Both the position numbers and the translations under genes were made by a program. The notes under the pieces were generated by a model. The model was not told where the DNA came from. It saw only the letters and a program-made list of their open reading frames with translations, and made no database searches. 64,000 nt of DNA from Anthonomus grandis grandis (taxonomy: Eukaryota; Arthropoda; Insecta; Coleoptera; Curculionidae). Of the stretch, positions 10,905 to 21,409 are shown piece by piece. Where the stretch lies: assembly GCF_022605725.1 (NCBI RefSeq), contig NC_065551.1, positions 6,510,001 to 6,574,000 on the forward strand. Reading direction: 5' to 3'. Each line of letters begins with the position of its first letter. The first letter of the stretch is position 1.

Positions 10905-12001
10905 TTACTTGTCCTCGCACATCAGGTATATCCTCTTGTAATTCTCATTGTCCTGAATGAATATGTCGTCGAGATTATCGTATACGTCAATGGCTTTATT
11001 ATGTAACACCGCACAAGCTACAATTATTGTGGAAACCGTTTCCAATTTATTACCTAGACCTTTCGCCAAACAAGGAAATCGTCTTTTCCAGAGTCCAAAT
11101 AGTCGTTCCACTACATTCCTAGTTCTTATTTGGCTGGTGTTATATCGGTTTTCAGCATCATTTTGTGGATGTAATAATGGAGTCATAAGATAAGGTAAAC
11201 AGGGATATCCACTACCACCCAATAGATATCCATGTAAGTGGCCAGCTTCAAATCTGGCTTTTAAAACACTATTATTAAAAATCATACTATCGTGTTCTCG
11301 ACCTGGCCATCTAGCCACAAGGTCCATAATTTTCAAATTTGGGCCTGCAACCGCTTGCACATTTATGCTGAATGTACGTTTTCTGTTCCGATATAATTCA
11401 CGAAATGGTCCTCCGGGATTTTTTATGGGAATATGCGTGCAATCAATGCATCCAATAACTTCAGGAAAGCGAGAGATTCGGTAAAATGCCTCATACGCTG
11501 TTCCTCTGCAGGTGTGATAGGCATATTAATTTGATTTCGAGCTTGGTAAGCTATAACTACGGAAACTTTTTTTATTATTCTGGACACTGTTGGCTGCGAC
11601 AAACCTCTTAAATCACCACAAGTTAATTAAAAAGTAAAATTGATTTCAGTTAATTTTTGAAGATTGTATAGGTTAATAATAGTGAATAACGAGATATTTT
11701 AAAATGTAGAATTACATACCTGGAAACTTCCTGTTGCGTAGAATCTTAAAGCACATAATAAAGCAATTAGAGGAGGCACCGGTAAACCACGCATATTCAC
11801 TTTCTGCAAATGCGGTTGTATTAACGCTGTCAAATGATGAAGAACTACATTTTTACTAAATCTATATCGCCTCCTAAACTGCACATCTTTATAAAAATCA
11901 AGTGGATTGTCAAGGTCCCTTATATATCTTCGACGAAGTACAGGCCCATGTAATATATTATTTATGTCATTGATTTCATCTTCTTCTGCGTTTAATCTCA
12001 C
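10905..12001 (-). pseudogene. Harbinger transposase (HARBI1-like)
   Basis: The N-terminal exon (12001-11699 region) has PLDFYKDVQFRRRYRFSKN and LIALLCALRFYATGSFQ, then a 5' splice site (GTATGTAA). The next exon begins near 11615 with LRGLSQPTVSRIIKKVS, and after a frame change near 11475 reads FPEVIGCIDCTHIPIKNP, the first catalytic motif. The frame 11360-10905 has PGREHDSMIFNNSVL, GGSGYPCLPYLMTPL and RTRNVVERLFGLWKRRFPCL with the final acidic residue. This is the DDE nuclease of PIF/Harbinger elements, related to animal HARBI1. The frameshift suggests it is recently inactive. Confidence 0.82.
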
Positions 12002-12326
12002 AATATCGTAGGCGTCTTCTATTACTATCGTTTACCAACGTGTTTACTTTTTGGCGCGTCGCGGAAGTACCTATCTACAAAATCCGATCGCCACGCTGAA
12101 ATCTGGAGGAATATTCAAATTCCGAAAGTGTTAACCCGGCGGGAGATTGTCTGTGAAACACTACTCACGAGTTTTATCAAATCGCCCGCCGGCGAGAGAT
12201 CACCTTGTTCTAAGTTGACATTACGCATGCGACATTCGGCGAGCGATCGACTATGAAACGAATTTGACAAAATTTCCCAAAATTTCTTCTGGCGAGCAGC
12301 TGGAGACGGACTATGAATACCAGTGT

Positions 12327-13315
12327 TTAGTGTGTCCTCTATATGGAAATAATTGTTCATCTACTGTAATACACTCTGTTGGCAGATAATTTTTTGCCAA
12401 ATTTGAATTCAGCATAATCCAGATATCTCGAATTGGAGCTGCTTTATCTGTCTCTGCACGTTCTATACGCGTATTCTGGTCATCGAACCGAATAAATCTT
12501 AGAAACATTTTGAAGCGATCACGAGGCATAGCTGCGCGAAACATAGGGAGCGAATCCATCTTCCACATTTCAGAAATATGTTCTTTATAGAACCTATGTA
12601 AACCAGCAGTAATTAGAATTCCGAAAAATGCATCTAGTTCTACATCAGTAAATGGAATAAACACTTTTGGAGAAAATGTTTTCGGCGGCTTAGTTATTGC
12701 CAATAACCTTTGGTTATATTCCTCCGTAACTCTATTCCCTTTTTTATTGCTATATTTTAGAATCAGAGTACACATTTCTGGGGATATAATAGTTTTGAAA
12801 ATGTCTTTGGGCGTATATAAACGACTTATGCATGGCTGGTGCACCACTTTTTTCACGCAAAATATTTCGACCTACCGTTTGTCGTTGTGGTGTAGGTGAG
12901 TCATTCCACTGAGTGCCATCTTTACTAGTCCAATGGAATTGTGAAGCTAAATCTGGATGAACGTCATCATCATCATCATCAGACTCCGAATCTTCTAGCT
13001 CTACAACAGGATCGTTTTCAACATCAGAATCCTCGCCCTCTCCATCTGACAGTTGTGGAATATACTCCTCTTCATCAGAAGCAATAAATAGCTCTTCTTC
13101 TTCATCACTTAGGTGTTCTAAGGCTTCTTCAATTTCCGAATAGGTCAACCTATTATAATATTCCTATTATTATTTAATTTACCGCCTTTTGTACTCATTA
13201 ACTTTGACATTTTACCTATTATGTAAAAATAATAAATATATTTGTTTTACCTTGTCTTCCGCCATCTTCCTCTTGCACTATCGCTTCGACTAGGACCGGC
13301 CTCACTATCCGACAT
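12327..13315 (-). pseudogene. N-terminal half of the piggyBac transposase
   Basis: A first exon (13315-13251) starts MSDSEAGPSRSDSARG and ends in ACAAG|GTAAAA. Exon 2 begins near 13150 after an AG site with YSEIEEALEHLSDEEEE and a long acidic region including a run of aspartates. A frame change near 12840 leads into YTPKDIFKTIISPEMC, DAFFGILITAGLHRFYKEH and ITVDEQLFPYRGHTK, which carries the first catalytic aspartate. At 12326 the reading frame is cut by the Harbinger end. The acidic N-terminus is usual for this family. Confidence 0.85.
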
Positions 13316-13728
13316 TTTAACGTATAAAAAATACTTTAGATTTAACGTAATTCAAACTCTACTCAAGTAGGTACAACGCATTACTGACGAATATGAACTG
13401 ATCTTGTGCAAAAACATAAACAGTCCGAGGCGCCAGAGATAGGGAAAAACCCACACAGATGTGCATGTTTATAGTTAAGGGTAGAAATTCACAGAAAAAG
13501 CCACGGCTCTATATAAAATACATAGTAGGTACCCGGGTACCCACGCCGTCCTTAGAAGGTGTTTTTTTTCCCAGTCACATAAGGGTTAAGTAATTTTTTA
13601 AAATCTCGGTGTGACTTTTTATTGTCTTAACCAATAAGCCAAATTTGGGCAAATATGTGACAGAAAAAATTAAAAAATAGACCAGGAAATTTTAGACCTT
13701 GCACTAGCTTTTTTTCTGGTGGCGATGG

Positions 13729-13865
13729 TATAGTTTATCTGAAGTCACTTGGAATACCAGGAATTTGCTTAGCAGGTGTCTACTTTGTAAAACCACCATC
13801 TATTAACATGTTGCAATTATTGATGCCAAAGCAGATACCTGCCAAGTGACTTCGGATAAACTATA
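13729..13865. mobile_element. 137-bp MITE with 24-bp inverted ends
   Basis: TATAGTTTATCTGAAGTCAC at 13729 is matched in reverse by the end at 13865, and the pairing runs 24 bp to CTTGG with one mismatch. A second matching block further in (CAGGTGTCTACTTTG against CAGGTATCTGCTTTG) lengthens the ends. A TA (or TATA) duplication would fit a Tc1/mariner relative. It abuts the end of MITE copy A. Confidence 0.75.
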
Positions 13866-13951
13866 CATGTAAATACAAAGGGTAAAGAGAAGGTAGAAAA
13901 GTTAAGGTTAAGGCTCGTTAATTTTAATATTAAAAAAATCATAATAACTAC

Positions 13952-16138
13952 CTAATAATGTGACTGTCAGTCAAGTTACTGCAAATTTGATCTTCGTCCT
14001 CAACGTCCAACATATAAAATTGCTCTAAATGCTCCCACTTGGCAATTCTTTGAACGTTATCCTTTGTAAAGTGAAGTTCTTTAGTCAATAAAGTATTTCT
14101 AATTCCCTTCATCAGATGTGGTCCATCAAAAAGTGGAACTATTTCCAGTCCATGCACAAAAAATCCAAAATGCTTATAATCTTCATTTCTCATCAAAAAG
14201 TCTGCCTTGCTCTCATTAATAAGGCTTTTTATAGCAGCCTGATTGCCACTCCCCTGATCACAGACTGTAGCAACAATATTAAGACCTGCTTCCTGGCAAT
14301 TTTCAATTACCTGCAAGACAAAACACATTTAATAATATTATAATCATTTAGAGACTAAAGAAATTACTTACCTTTTTGATGAGACATTTTAACTCTATTG
14401 TTGGAATTGGTCCGTTACTAAATGTATAGCATATTGGTTGTTTCCATTGCTTATACACTCCTTTGGCCATAAACACATTTGCATGATTCGCCAACAGAGG
14501 TTTCCAATTACTTCCTCCTAGATCATGGAAGCCATATATATAATCATCTTTTTGATTATATGCCAATCCCATACCAATTGACACTTTGTCAAAAATTATA
14601 ATTGATGTCTTGTCGATATCTTTCAGTTTTTTAATTTTCTCTTTCAGAGATTTCATTACAACACTTGGGAACATCACAACAATTAGGTCAAAGTTTTCTT
14701 GGAGGGCAGAGTGAAAACTTTTGACAGAAGTCTATACCCTTTGCGACTAGATTTCAAAATACTCAAGCATACAATTTTTTCGTCCAAAGTAAATCGCCTT
14801 GCTTTTGGTTTTTGTTTTTGGGTTCTCACTTGCGACATAATAAAATTGTAGGTGGGTTTATTTACCCTCTCCATGATCTCTCCAAATTGCGAGACACTTT
14901 CAGCTTGATTTAGCCTTTCTTTAAAGCTTTTCGTCCTACTACTCATTTGGGTCATCCTATTTGACAACCTAACCACCCTTTGATAAAGATATCGTGCTTT
15001 GGGTGTTAACTGTACCTGTCGGGTAACATTAAGTTCTTTTAAAATCCTTGATTTTGATCTAGATTCTAAAAATTAAATATTCAACTATAAATAAAAGCCA
15101 TAAACACTATCTTAGGCAAGTATGTTTTTGTTTCATATATGTATTTGCAGGAAGTTAAAAATTAAATTAAAGTGTTTTTAAAAAAAAAACATGCTTTATT
15201 TGTGTAAGGCATACTAACTTTTAAACAATTGCTTATATACATAATGTCTTTAAAAAAATGCACACTCTAGCATTACAAAGAAAATACCAGAGAAACCAGC
15301 TGATATTTACTTTTTTAGTCTAATAGTCTAAGTGAAATCAATTTAGCTCAAAAAATTTTTTGTTATTTTAATTTAATTTGTGAGCTGTTTTAATATTGTG
15401 AACAGTTTAAAAATTGTTTTGTAATAATATCTAAAAATATAAATATAATATCCCTACTTACTCTTTGGAGTTTTAAAAGCAGCTTCAGGAGTAATTTTGA
15501 ACTGAACTTCGCCAGACTCTTGAATTCTATCCATGATATCATTGTTAACAATCCCAGTTTCACTATGTTGTAAAGTAGAGGTGCTATCCACTAACATTAA
15601 GTCAGCTTCTGAAATTTAGAGAGAAAAAAAATTTAGATTAAGAATATGTTTGGTTTTTTTTTAAATATTTTTTATCAGTTTTTACAAAAAAAATATACCT
15701 ATTATCAAATCAGTATTTTTCTGTAAGTATTTGAAAATAAATAAATAATTATTTAATCACCATTCATATTGCTCTGGATTGAGTTTTCAAAATTAAATAA
15801 TTTTGAGTTTAGGTGTAAGAAAAAAAAATTATACCTTGTTCGACTGGAACAATTTCAAATGCTTTTAATTGTAAAGAAGGCAAAGCGTCCTTCTTCAGGA
15901 GTTTTCTTCCACAGTTCTGAACATAAGAGTCCTTGTTAAAGTGCAAACTACACACTCTTCGATTATTATACAAAGTATCTGGATGCAGTTTTGCAAGGTC
16001 TGGATTATCAATATGAGATAGCCAAATTTTTAAACGGGCTGGATCCTTTGGAAATCTGTGCATGATATTTGTACCAGGACAACTGGGTACAGAACATTTT
16101 TTCTTTGACTCCACATTTAAATTGGAAATATCATCCAT
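13952..16138 (-). pseudogene. N-terminal exons of the P-element transposase, with THAP domain
   Basis: Exon 1 (16138-15835) encodes a THAP zinc finger: CSVPSC, then HRFPKDPARLKIWLSHI and VCSLHF, a C2CH pattern that binds the element ends. Exon 2 (15608-15462) is acidic. Exon 3 (15065-14372) has a coiled coil and then KLKDIDKTSIIIFDKVSIGM and YGFHDLGGS. It contains a frame change and apparent small deletion near 14680. Exon 4 (14310-13952) has LNIVATVCDQGSGNQAAI and FDGPHLMKGIRN, the core of the P-type nuclease. All splice sites are canonical. The final intron runs from 13951 to 7056 and holds the nested elements. Confidence 0.85.
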
Positions 16139-16275
16139 ATTTATTGCAATTATTTGCTTGATTTAGCTGAAACAAAGATAAATAGATAAAAGAACAACGT
16201 AGGTATTAAATTTTAAAGAATAAATAATAATTAGGTACCAACATTTTTCAAAGAGTGTGAATGCAAAAAAATGTA

Positions 16276-16504
16276 GGTAGCATAGCCACCGAAAAAACCC
16301 AATGCAAAAATAATGAACTGTAATCTCCTGGACTATTTTTTTTTTTTTTTTTAATTTAAGGTAATTTTTTTTTTAATTTTAATAAAATCCCAGTGTAAAC
16401 TGTTTGTTATCTTGACCAAAAAGTCAAATTTTTGCAAATATTTGACCCAAAAAATAAAAAGATCTTTGACCTTCTACTAGTTTTTTTTTTGTGGCAATGG
16501 TACC
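16276..16504. mobile_element. MITE copy B, about 229 bp
   Basis: The ends GGTAGCATAGCCACCGAAAA (16276) and, in reverse, GGTACCATTGCCACAAAA (16504) are imperfect inverted repeats. The interior is AT-rich, with long T runs and no frame. It matches the split copy A along its length and lies just upstream of the P-element THAP exon. Confidence 0.65.
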
Positions 16505-17329
16505 AGAAATAATCTAGGTATTTTATAATATACAGGTAATAGAAAGCCAGTCAAAAGAAAATCGTCGATTTTCGAAAATCGATTGTAGCTTGGGTAAGAA
16601 TTTGAGTAAATAATTTGCATAGTAGGAGTTCAGGTAAATTTTGTAAAGGTAAATTTTATAAGGTTTGGGGTTTAACAGATATTAATATTTAATAAGGATA
16701 AGAAATAATTATGGTCAATTTTTATGAAAAAGGGCTTTGAATTTAGTTTTGCACTTGGTTTTGATACCTTGGTGTTTATGTTAAAAAAAATTACTATAAT
16801 TTAGTAAAAGCTATACCTATTTATCTTAAAATAAAAATTGCAAAAGATAATTATGCTTAGCTTACCTAATTAGCAAAAAATATATAACTATAATAATAAA
16901 TTAATAATATAACATAACCCTACCAATGTAAAACTTGGATGGATACAATAAACAAGTGAATAGTCACTGGGAATTTCTTAGAAAATTTCATGGAGATCTT
17001 GTTCCAATGATGTACCCTTCTTTTTGGATTTCCACATATTTTCTTGGGATTTCCAAATATATCTAGTGAATATTCATAAACAAATCTCAACTCAATGGAT
17101 ATCTATTCTTTGAGACAGAAAATCTCCATAGTGACTTTAATGACTACCGTTATGTTATTTTAATTTTTCTACTTACCAAAATATAATACAAGATAACCTA
17201 CTGAATCACAAAATACAAAAGGTCCAAATGTCTTAAAGAAAAATAATACACAAGAAAGCGGTTAGAGAACAAAAGCAATCCACAATCCACAAAAATACAC
17301 TCGACAAAAACAAACACAAGAGCAGAATC
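16505..17329. other. AT-rich spacer
   Basis: I recognise no gene here. A 16-bp perfect palindrome, CGATTTTCGAAAATCG, occurs near 16566-16581. The stretch 16940-17110 is moderately complex but shows no frame, repeat partner or family motif I can name. Confidence 0.5.
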
Positions 17330-17339
17330 ATGCCCTGCG

Positions 17340-18835
17340 CACTCTCCAGATTTTGCTCCACTTGCTCGCCATCTTCATATTTTTATGATAGAACGGCCCC
17401 AATACCAACATTACTCGCATCGGTATCCAAAATAAAAGTTTGTCCAGCAGGCCTCTCGCACTTTAACAAATACCTTTTGAATATTCTTCAAATGATCTTC
17501 AAATGTTTTCCCCAGTATGATAACGTCATCCAGATAAACTAAACATGATTCCCAAGTCATTCCACGTAAAACTGTGTCCATAAGTCTCTCAAAAGTAGCT
17601 GGAGCATTGCAGAGTCCAAAGGGCATTACTGTAAACTGCCAAAGCCCTGTTCCAGTCGAGAATGCGGTCTTTTCCTTATCTTCTGGGTTCATCTTTACCT
17701 GCCAGAATCCACTCTTTAGATCGAGTGTTGAGAACCATTGTGAACCTGATAGCGTGTCCAGGGTGTCGTCAATTCTTGGTAGGGGATAACTGTCTTTCTT
17801 GGTAATGTCATTCAGTCGCCGATAGTCTACACAAAATCTAGTAGATTCATCCTTTTTCTTCACTAGCACAACTGGAGATGTCCAAGGACTCTGAGAAGGT
17901 TCTATCACTCCTTGTGTCATTATTTCTTGAAGCATTGAGGAAACTTCTTCTTGTTTAGCTATCGGAATTCTTCGAGGTGCTTGTTTAATCGGAGCATTGT
18001 CTCCAGTGTTAATTCGATGCTGTACCAAATCAGTTCTTCCCAGGTCTTTATCGTGCAAGAAAAACACATTTTGATTTTCTTCAAGAAGACGTCGCAATTT
18101 ACTACACTGGTCTATGGTTAAATTGGCAGAAGATTCTTCAAATAGGTTTTGTAAACATACAGGAAAAGGTCTGTTTGAATAACGACTTCTATCAGTATTT
18201 TTCATGACTGCCACTACTTCAGAGCATACACCAATGTTCTCTCCTTGTTTCAGGTGTTGATCATATCCTTTTAAATTTACCATTCGCACCAAAACAGTAG
18301 ATTTCTTCTGCGTAGATAACGTCTTGGCTGAAAAAATTCCTTGACCATATAGTTTGCAGTTTTCCATGGGCTCAATCAAAACAGTTTCTCCCTCTTTTCC
18401 TCCAGTTGTAGCATTAACCACCACCTCTGAATTTGCTGGTATAGTAACATCCTTGAATAACTTAACGACTCTGGTATTTACTTTATCTTCATATAGGTGG
18501 TGCATTAAAATCTCTTCATTTTTTGTCGTCAATATCCGGTTATATACATCCATTTTAAACTGCTGAGCATTCATAACATCTAATCCTAATATGACATCAT
18601 CCATTATTTCTGCCACTAGTACTGGCTGTTAGAATGTTGTTAAGCCAATGGTGACTGTAGCTTCATGCAATTCAAGAATCGGGATCCTTTTTCCATTTGC
18701 AGACTCCAGAATTAAATTGGGTGGTGCTGAAAGCCTACAGTGTGCTACGATGTTCGGCTTCACGATAGTATGACTTGATCCTGTATCCACTACCATCTCA
18801 CATTCACGGCCGCATATTTTTCCCGGTACTACCAA
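17340..18835 (-). pseudogene. Gypsy pol: protease, reverse transcriptase, RNase H remnant
   Basis: The aspartic protease motif VDTGSSHTIVKP is at about 18795-18760. The reverse transcriptase frame (18616-17411) has KKKDESTRFCVDYRRLNDIT, GLWQFTVMPFGLCNAPATFE and the catalytic YLDDVI. The last part of that frame (after KNIQKVFVKV) leaves the family. In another frame FILDTDASNVGIGAVLS, the start of RNase H, follows at once. Thus the thumb/connection region is deleted and a frameshift joins the rest. A stop (TAA) follows directly. A stop also separates protease and RT frames near 18617. Confidence 0.85.
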
Positions 18836-18880
18836 GCTCTCTCCAGGATGTGGCAGCCGGTTTAGTCTTATACGTGGGGC

Positions 18881-20126
18881 TTAGTAGCACCCAGCCAGCT
18901 TGCGCCCCATAAAGCTGACTAGTTGAAGTTTTTCCTGGTTCCTTGGATCTCTTAAAGGCTTGGGGCATTGACGTTTAAGGTGCCTCTCCTCATTGCAATT
19001 CCAGCATTGCAATGGTCTTTTAGGTTTCCTCGCTAATAATAATTCAATCTTCTTTAGGCGGTCTTCGAGATCACTTTCCGAAGTTCTGATTTGTCTTATT
19101 CGTGTCTGCCTTCTAGTTGCTTGAAAAGCTGCCTCATACTCTAGTCCATGGGCCAAAGCTTCTGATATACTTTTATGATGAGCCATCCTTAGAGCATGGT
19201 TAGTATCTGGATCTCGAACTCCGTCAATAAAACAATTTATAGAAACTTGTTCTCGGAACTCTGTTGGGGCTGAAGGGTAAGCCAGATTTACTAATCGAGC
19301 AACATCGGCCTCAAACTGTTGGAGTCCTTCCTCGGGTCGTTGTCTTCTAGATTTTAATTGAGCCTGGTACACTTGTTGCAGATGAGCTTCACCGTATCTC
19401 ATCTCTAAGGTACGCACCAGTACGTCGAAATTGAGCTGATCCTCAGATGGCACCATTCTTAATATTTCTGTAGCTTCTCCTCTAAGGCTTAGCTTAAGAT
19501 TGATTGCCTTTTCTTCGTTATCCCAGCGATTTCCCCTAGCAGCAGCCTCAAATTGATTCAAATAGGTACTCCATGCTTCTTTGCCGTCGAATTTTGGTGG
19601 CTTTACTTTCATCATTGTTTGCATTCCAGGATCGGGATGAAGAGTAGTCCGTTTTACTTTCATCTCTAGTTCTTGGATCTTTTTTTGTACTTGTCCCAAT
19701 TTTTCTTCTACCGTTGCTTCAAAGTTAGTCATTAATTGTTTTTAATTCTTCCCAGATCTTCTTTAAGTTGTAAAACTCGTTCCTCTTGTTTTCTGTCTTG
19801 TTCCTCCCGCTCCTTTTTAGGATTATCTTTTAAATTAAGTAAGTCATCTTTCATGGTTCGAATCAGGTCTTCATTTTCTTTTTTAGGTCATCTTTCATGG
19901 TCCTTATCAGGTCTTCATTTTCCTTCTTCAGGTCAGATTTAATTGTCTTTAGTAAATCTTCCTGTTTCTTGTCTCGCTCTTTTTGTTTGCGGTCTCGTTC
20001 TTCTTGTTCTTCCTTCTGTTTACGGTCTCGTTCTTCTTGTTCTACTTTTTGCTCTTCAAACTTCCTTAATAGCAGCTCCATCAATTTCTCGGTCTGCATC
20101 TTGGTCTGACTTCTTGTTAAAGGCAT
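18881..20126 (-). pseudogene. Gypsy Gag with zinc knuckle
   Basis: The N-terminal frame (20126-19863) starts MPLTRSQTKMQTEKLMELLL and is a long charged coiled coil built from repeats of the type EQEERDRKQK. A frame change near 19862 and a stop near 19735 separate it from the frame 19732-18881, which contains the Gag core (KPPKFDGKEAWSTYLNQFEA) and one zinc knuckle (CWNCNEERHLKRQC). In the knuckle the usual glycine before the histidine region is altered. Gag coats element RNA. The two halves probably formed one protein before decay. Confidence 0.8.
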
Positions 20127-20171
20127 CCACTAAAATGAGTTTTCAAATATCCTTTACTTCTGACACCAATT

Positions 20172-20507
20172 GTAACGAAATTCGGGAACACACTTTTATT
20201 GTCTACGTCAAAAGCACTAACCTAACTCGCCTTGACTGTCGTTTAATTGTTTCCAAGGTAAAAACTGACTAAACAATTAAAACTGAATGAATTGTCACGA
20301 AGCGCGTCCTTTTTAAAACCCGATGGAACAGTTTCGAAATATTTAGAATTATCTTCATTGTTTTTGCCCAAAGAGACCAATAATTTTAGGAGAATATTGG
20401 CAGTCAAAGCAAGCAAGTATACAAATTCTAGAAAATTAGAACTACAGCGATTTACAATAATATAACCTAAATAACCTAAATTGGGGCCAAAATGGGGCTC
20501 CCGAACA
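20172..20507 (-). repeat. 5' LTR of the Gypsy-type element
   Basis: On the minus strand the block starts TGTTCGGGAGCCCC at 20507 and ends AATTTCGTTACA at 20172, giving TG...CA ends of 336 bp. It directly precedes the primer-binding site. No second copy is present, so the outer edge rests on the end motif alone. Confidence 0.6.
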
Positions 20508-21409
20508 AGATGAACTACTTAAAAACTAAACACTATAGATGAAAATAATAAACCAAACGTAAGTAGAACTCTAAAGAAACTATATCAATCAACTTTATCG
20601 AATCAACTTTAACTACAGAATACTAATAAAATTTTACAAAAACTAGCAGAATAATTAACGTATTTACATTTTCATAATAATATAGTAAAAGTTTTATGCA
20701 ATTTTATTTTTAACTGTGCCGTTTAATTTACGATTTTCTCTCTTGATCTCTCATTAACCTGTTTCTTATTAACCTACTAAAATTATATAATTATTAGTAG
20801 GTTAAATATTATATTATAGAAAGAGAATCTGTTAAAAAAAAGTACCTCCTAAGTCAGATTTTTATAAATTTTCTAAACAGTCTTTTTATAAATTCACTAA
20901 TTTTTATTGTTCTCTGTTGTACAAAGTATAGGCCATTTTAAAAATACAAATGCGAATTTATCATTTCCTTTGACTTAAAAACCTCAAGAGATACAATTAA
21001 AATCTGAATACCTAAATTCTTGGGTTCTAATATTTTTTTAATTAGGGTATTTTCAGAAATGCCACGTTTCAATTTTTTCGGACAGATTAAATAAAGAGAC
21101 AATATCGCAAACTAAACGGCTTTTATTTACAAATAAAATTGTCAAAAACTGTACAATCTATCCGTCTCTAACGATTTCGACATCGTAATACAATCATCAA
21201 TATCGAATAACCTATAATCCTAAATATAATAATTATTTAAATAAAGCGCCTTTTTAAAGTTTCAAACTCGCGTCACCTGTGGCGCTGTAAGCATGTGTTG
21301 TTAAAAAGCCCGGAGTCGACCATCTATAAGTATTGGTAATCTGTGAGCAGAATGGCGGGCTGATGCGCTGACGGCGGCCGGCCGCTTTCGTAGCGCTTTC
21401 CCGTCAAGC
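20508..21409. other. Intergenic AT-rich stretch with a palindrome
   Basis: No gene is recognised. TTAACCTACTAA (20769-20780) and TTAGTAGGTTAA (20794-20805) form a perfect 12-bp hairpin around an AATTATATAATTA spacer. The part 21300-21409 is GC-rich (CGGCGGCCGGCCGC) and directly abuts the 1,052-bp element. It may be part of an older repeat. Confidence 0.5.

Larger units (their letters stand above)
8800..12326. mobile_element. PIF/Harbinger element nested in the piggyBac
   Basis: The ends are inverted: ACACTGGTATTCATAGTCC at 8800 and its reverse, GGACTATGAATACCAGTGT, ending 12326. They are followed inward by further matching GC-rich blocks rich in GGCGA and CGCCGG. The element interrupts the piggyBac reading frame exactly between RGHTK and FTQYIP. 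The flank on each side shows a short TA-containing duplication (TAA/TAG), close to the 3-bp type expected. It carries two genes in opposite directions, as in autonomous Harbinger elements. Confidence 0.9.
7437..13589 (-). mobile_element. piggyBac element with complete ends, carrying a nested Harbinger
   Basis: The left end TTAA|TCCTTATGTGACTGGAAA (7437) and the right end TTTCCCAGTCACATAAGGG|TTAA (to 13589) are inverted repeats with the TTAA duplication expected of this superfamily. Both ends also carry the palindrome GGTACCCGGGTACC (7459-7472 and 13529-13543 region). The transposase on the minus strand is split by the Harbinger insertion at 8800-12326. Without that insert the element is about 2.6 kb, a normal length. 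Confidence 0.9.
7377..13730. mobile_element. MITE copy A, split by a piggyBac insertion
   Basis: The pieces 7377-7440 and 13590-13730 together match MITE copy B (16276-16504) in the same orientation. Shared blocks are AAAAATAAT...ATCTCCT, CTTGACCAA-type sequence around CAAATAT and the end GTGGCRATGGTA. The two ends of the composite are inverted relatives (GGAAAAAAGCTATTAC against CCAGAAAAAAAGCTAGTGC). The piggyBac element and its TTAA duplication sit precisely between the halves. There is no coding capacity in the MITE itself. Confidence 0.65.
5640..16275 (-). mobile_element. P element (THAP9-like), interrupted by nested insertions
   Basis: Exons of a P-type transposase occur in order on the minus strand from a THAP domain at 16138 down to a lysine-rich C-terminus near 5650. 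The exons on both sides of 7055-13952 join across one intron, and that intron contains a MITE, a piggyBac and a Harbinger element. Terminal inverted repeats of the P element could not be recognised. The left edge lies between the mariner end (5600) and about 5650, and the right edge is upstream of 16138. Confidence 0.8.
17330..20507 (-). mobile_element. Truncated Gypsy-type LTR retrotransposon
   Basis: The order on the minus strand is LTR (20507-20172), primer-binding site (TTGGTGTCAGAAG just below 20172), gag, protease, reverse transcriptase and a fragment of RNase H. The element then stops near 17330. Integrase and the 3' LTR are missing from this window stretch. Confidence 0.8.

Noticed and set aside
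5640..16275. Terminal inverted repeats of the P element
   Set aside because: No pair of matching ends was found around 5600-5680 and 16140-16280, so no exact boundary is claimed.
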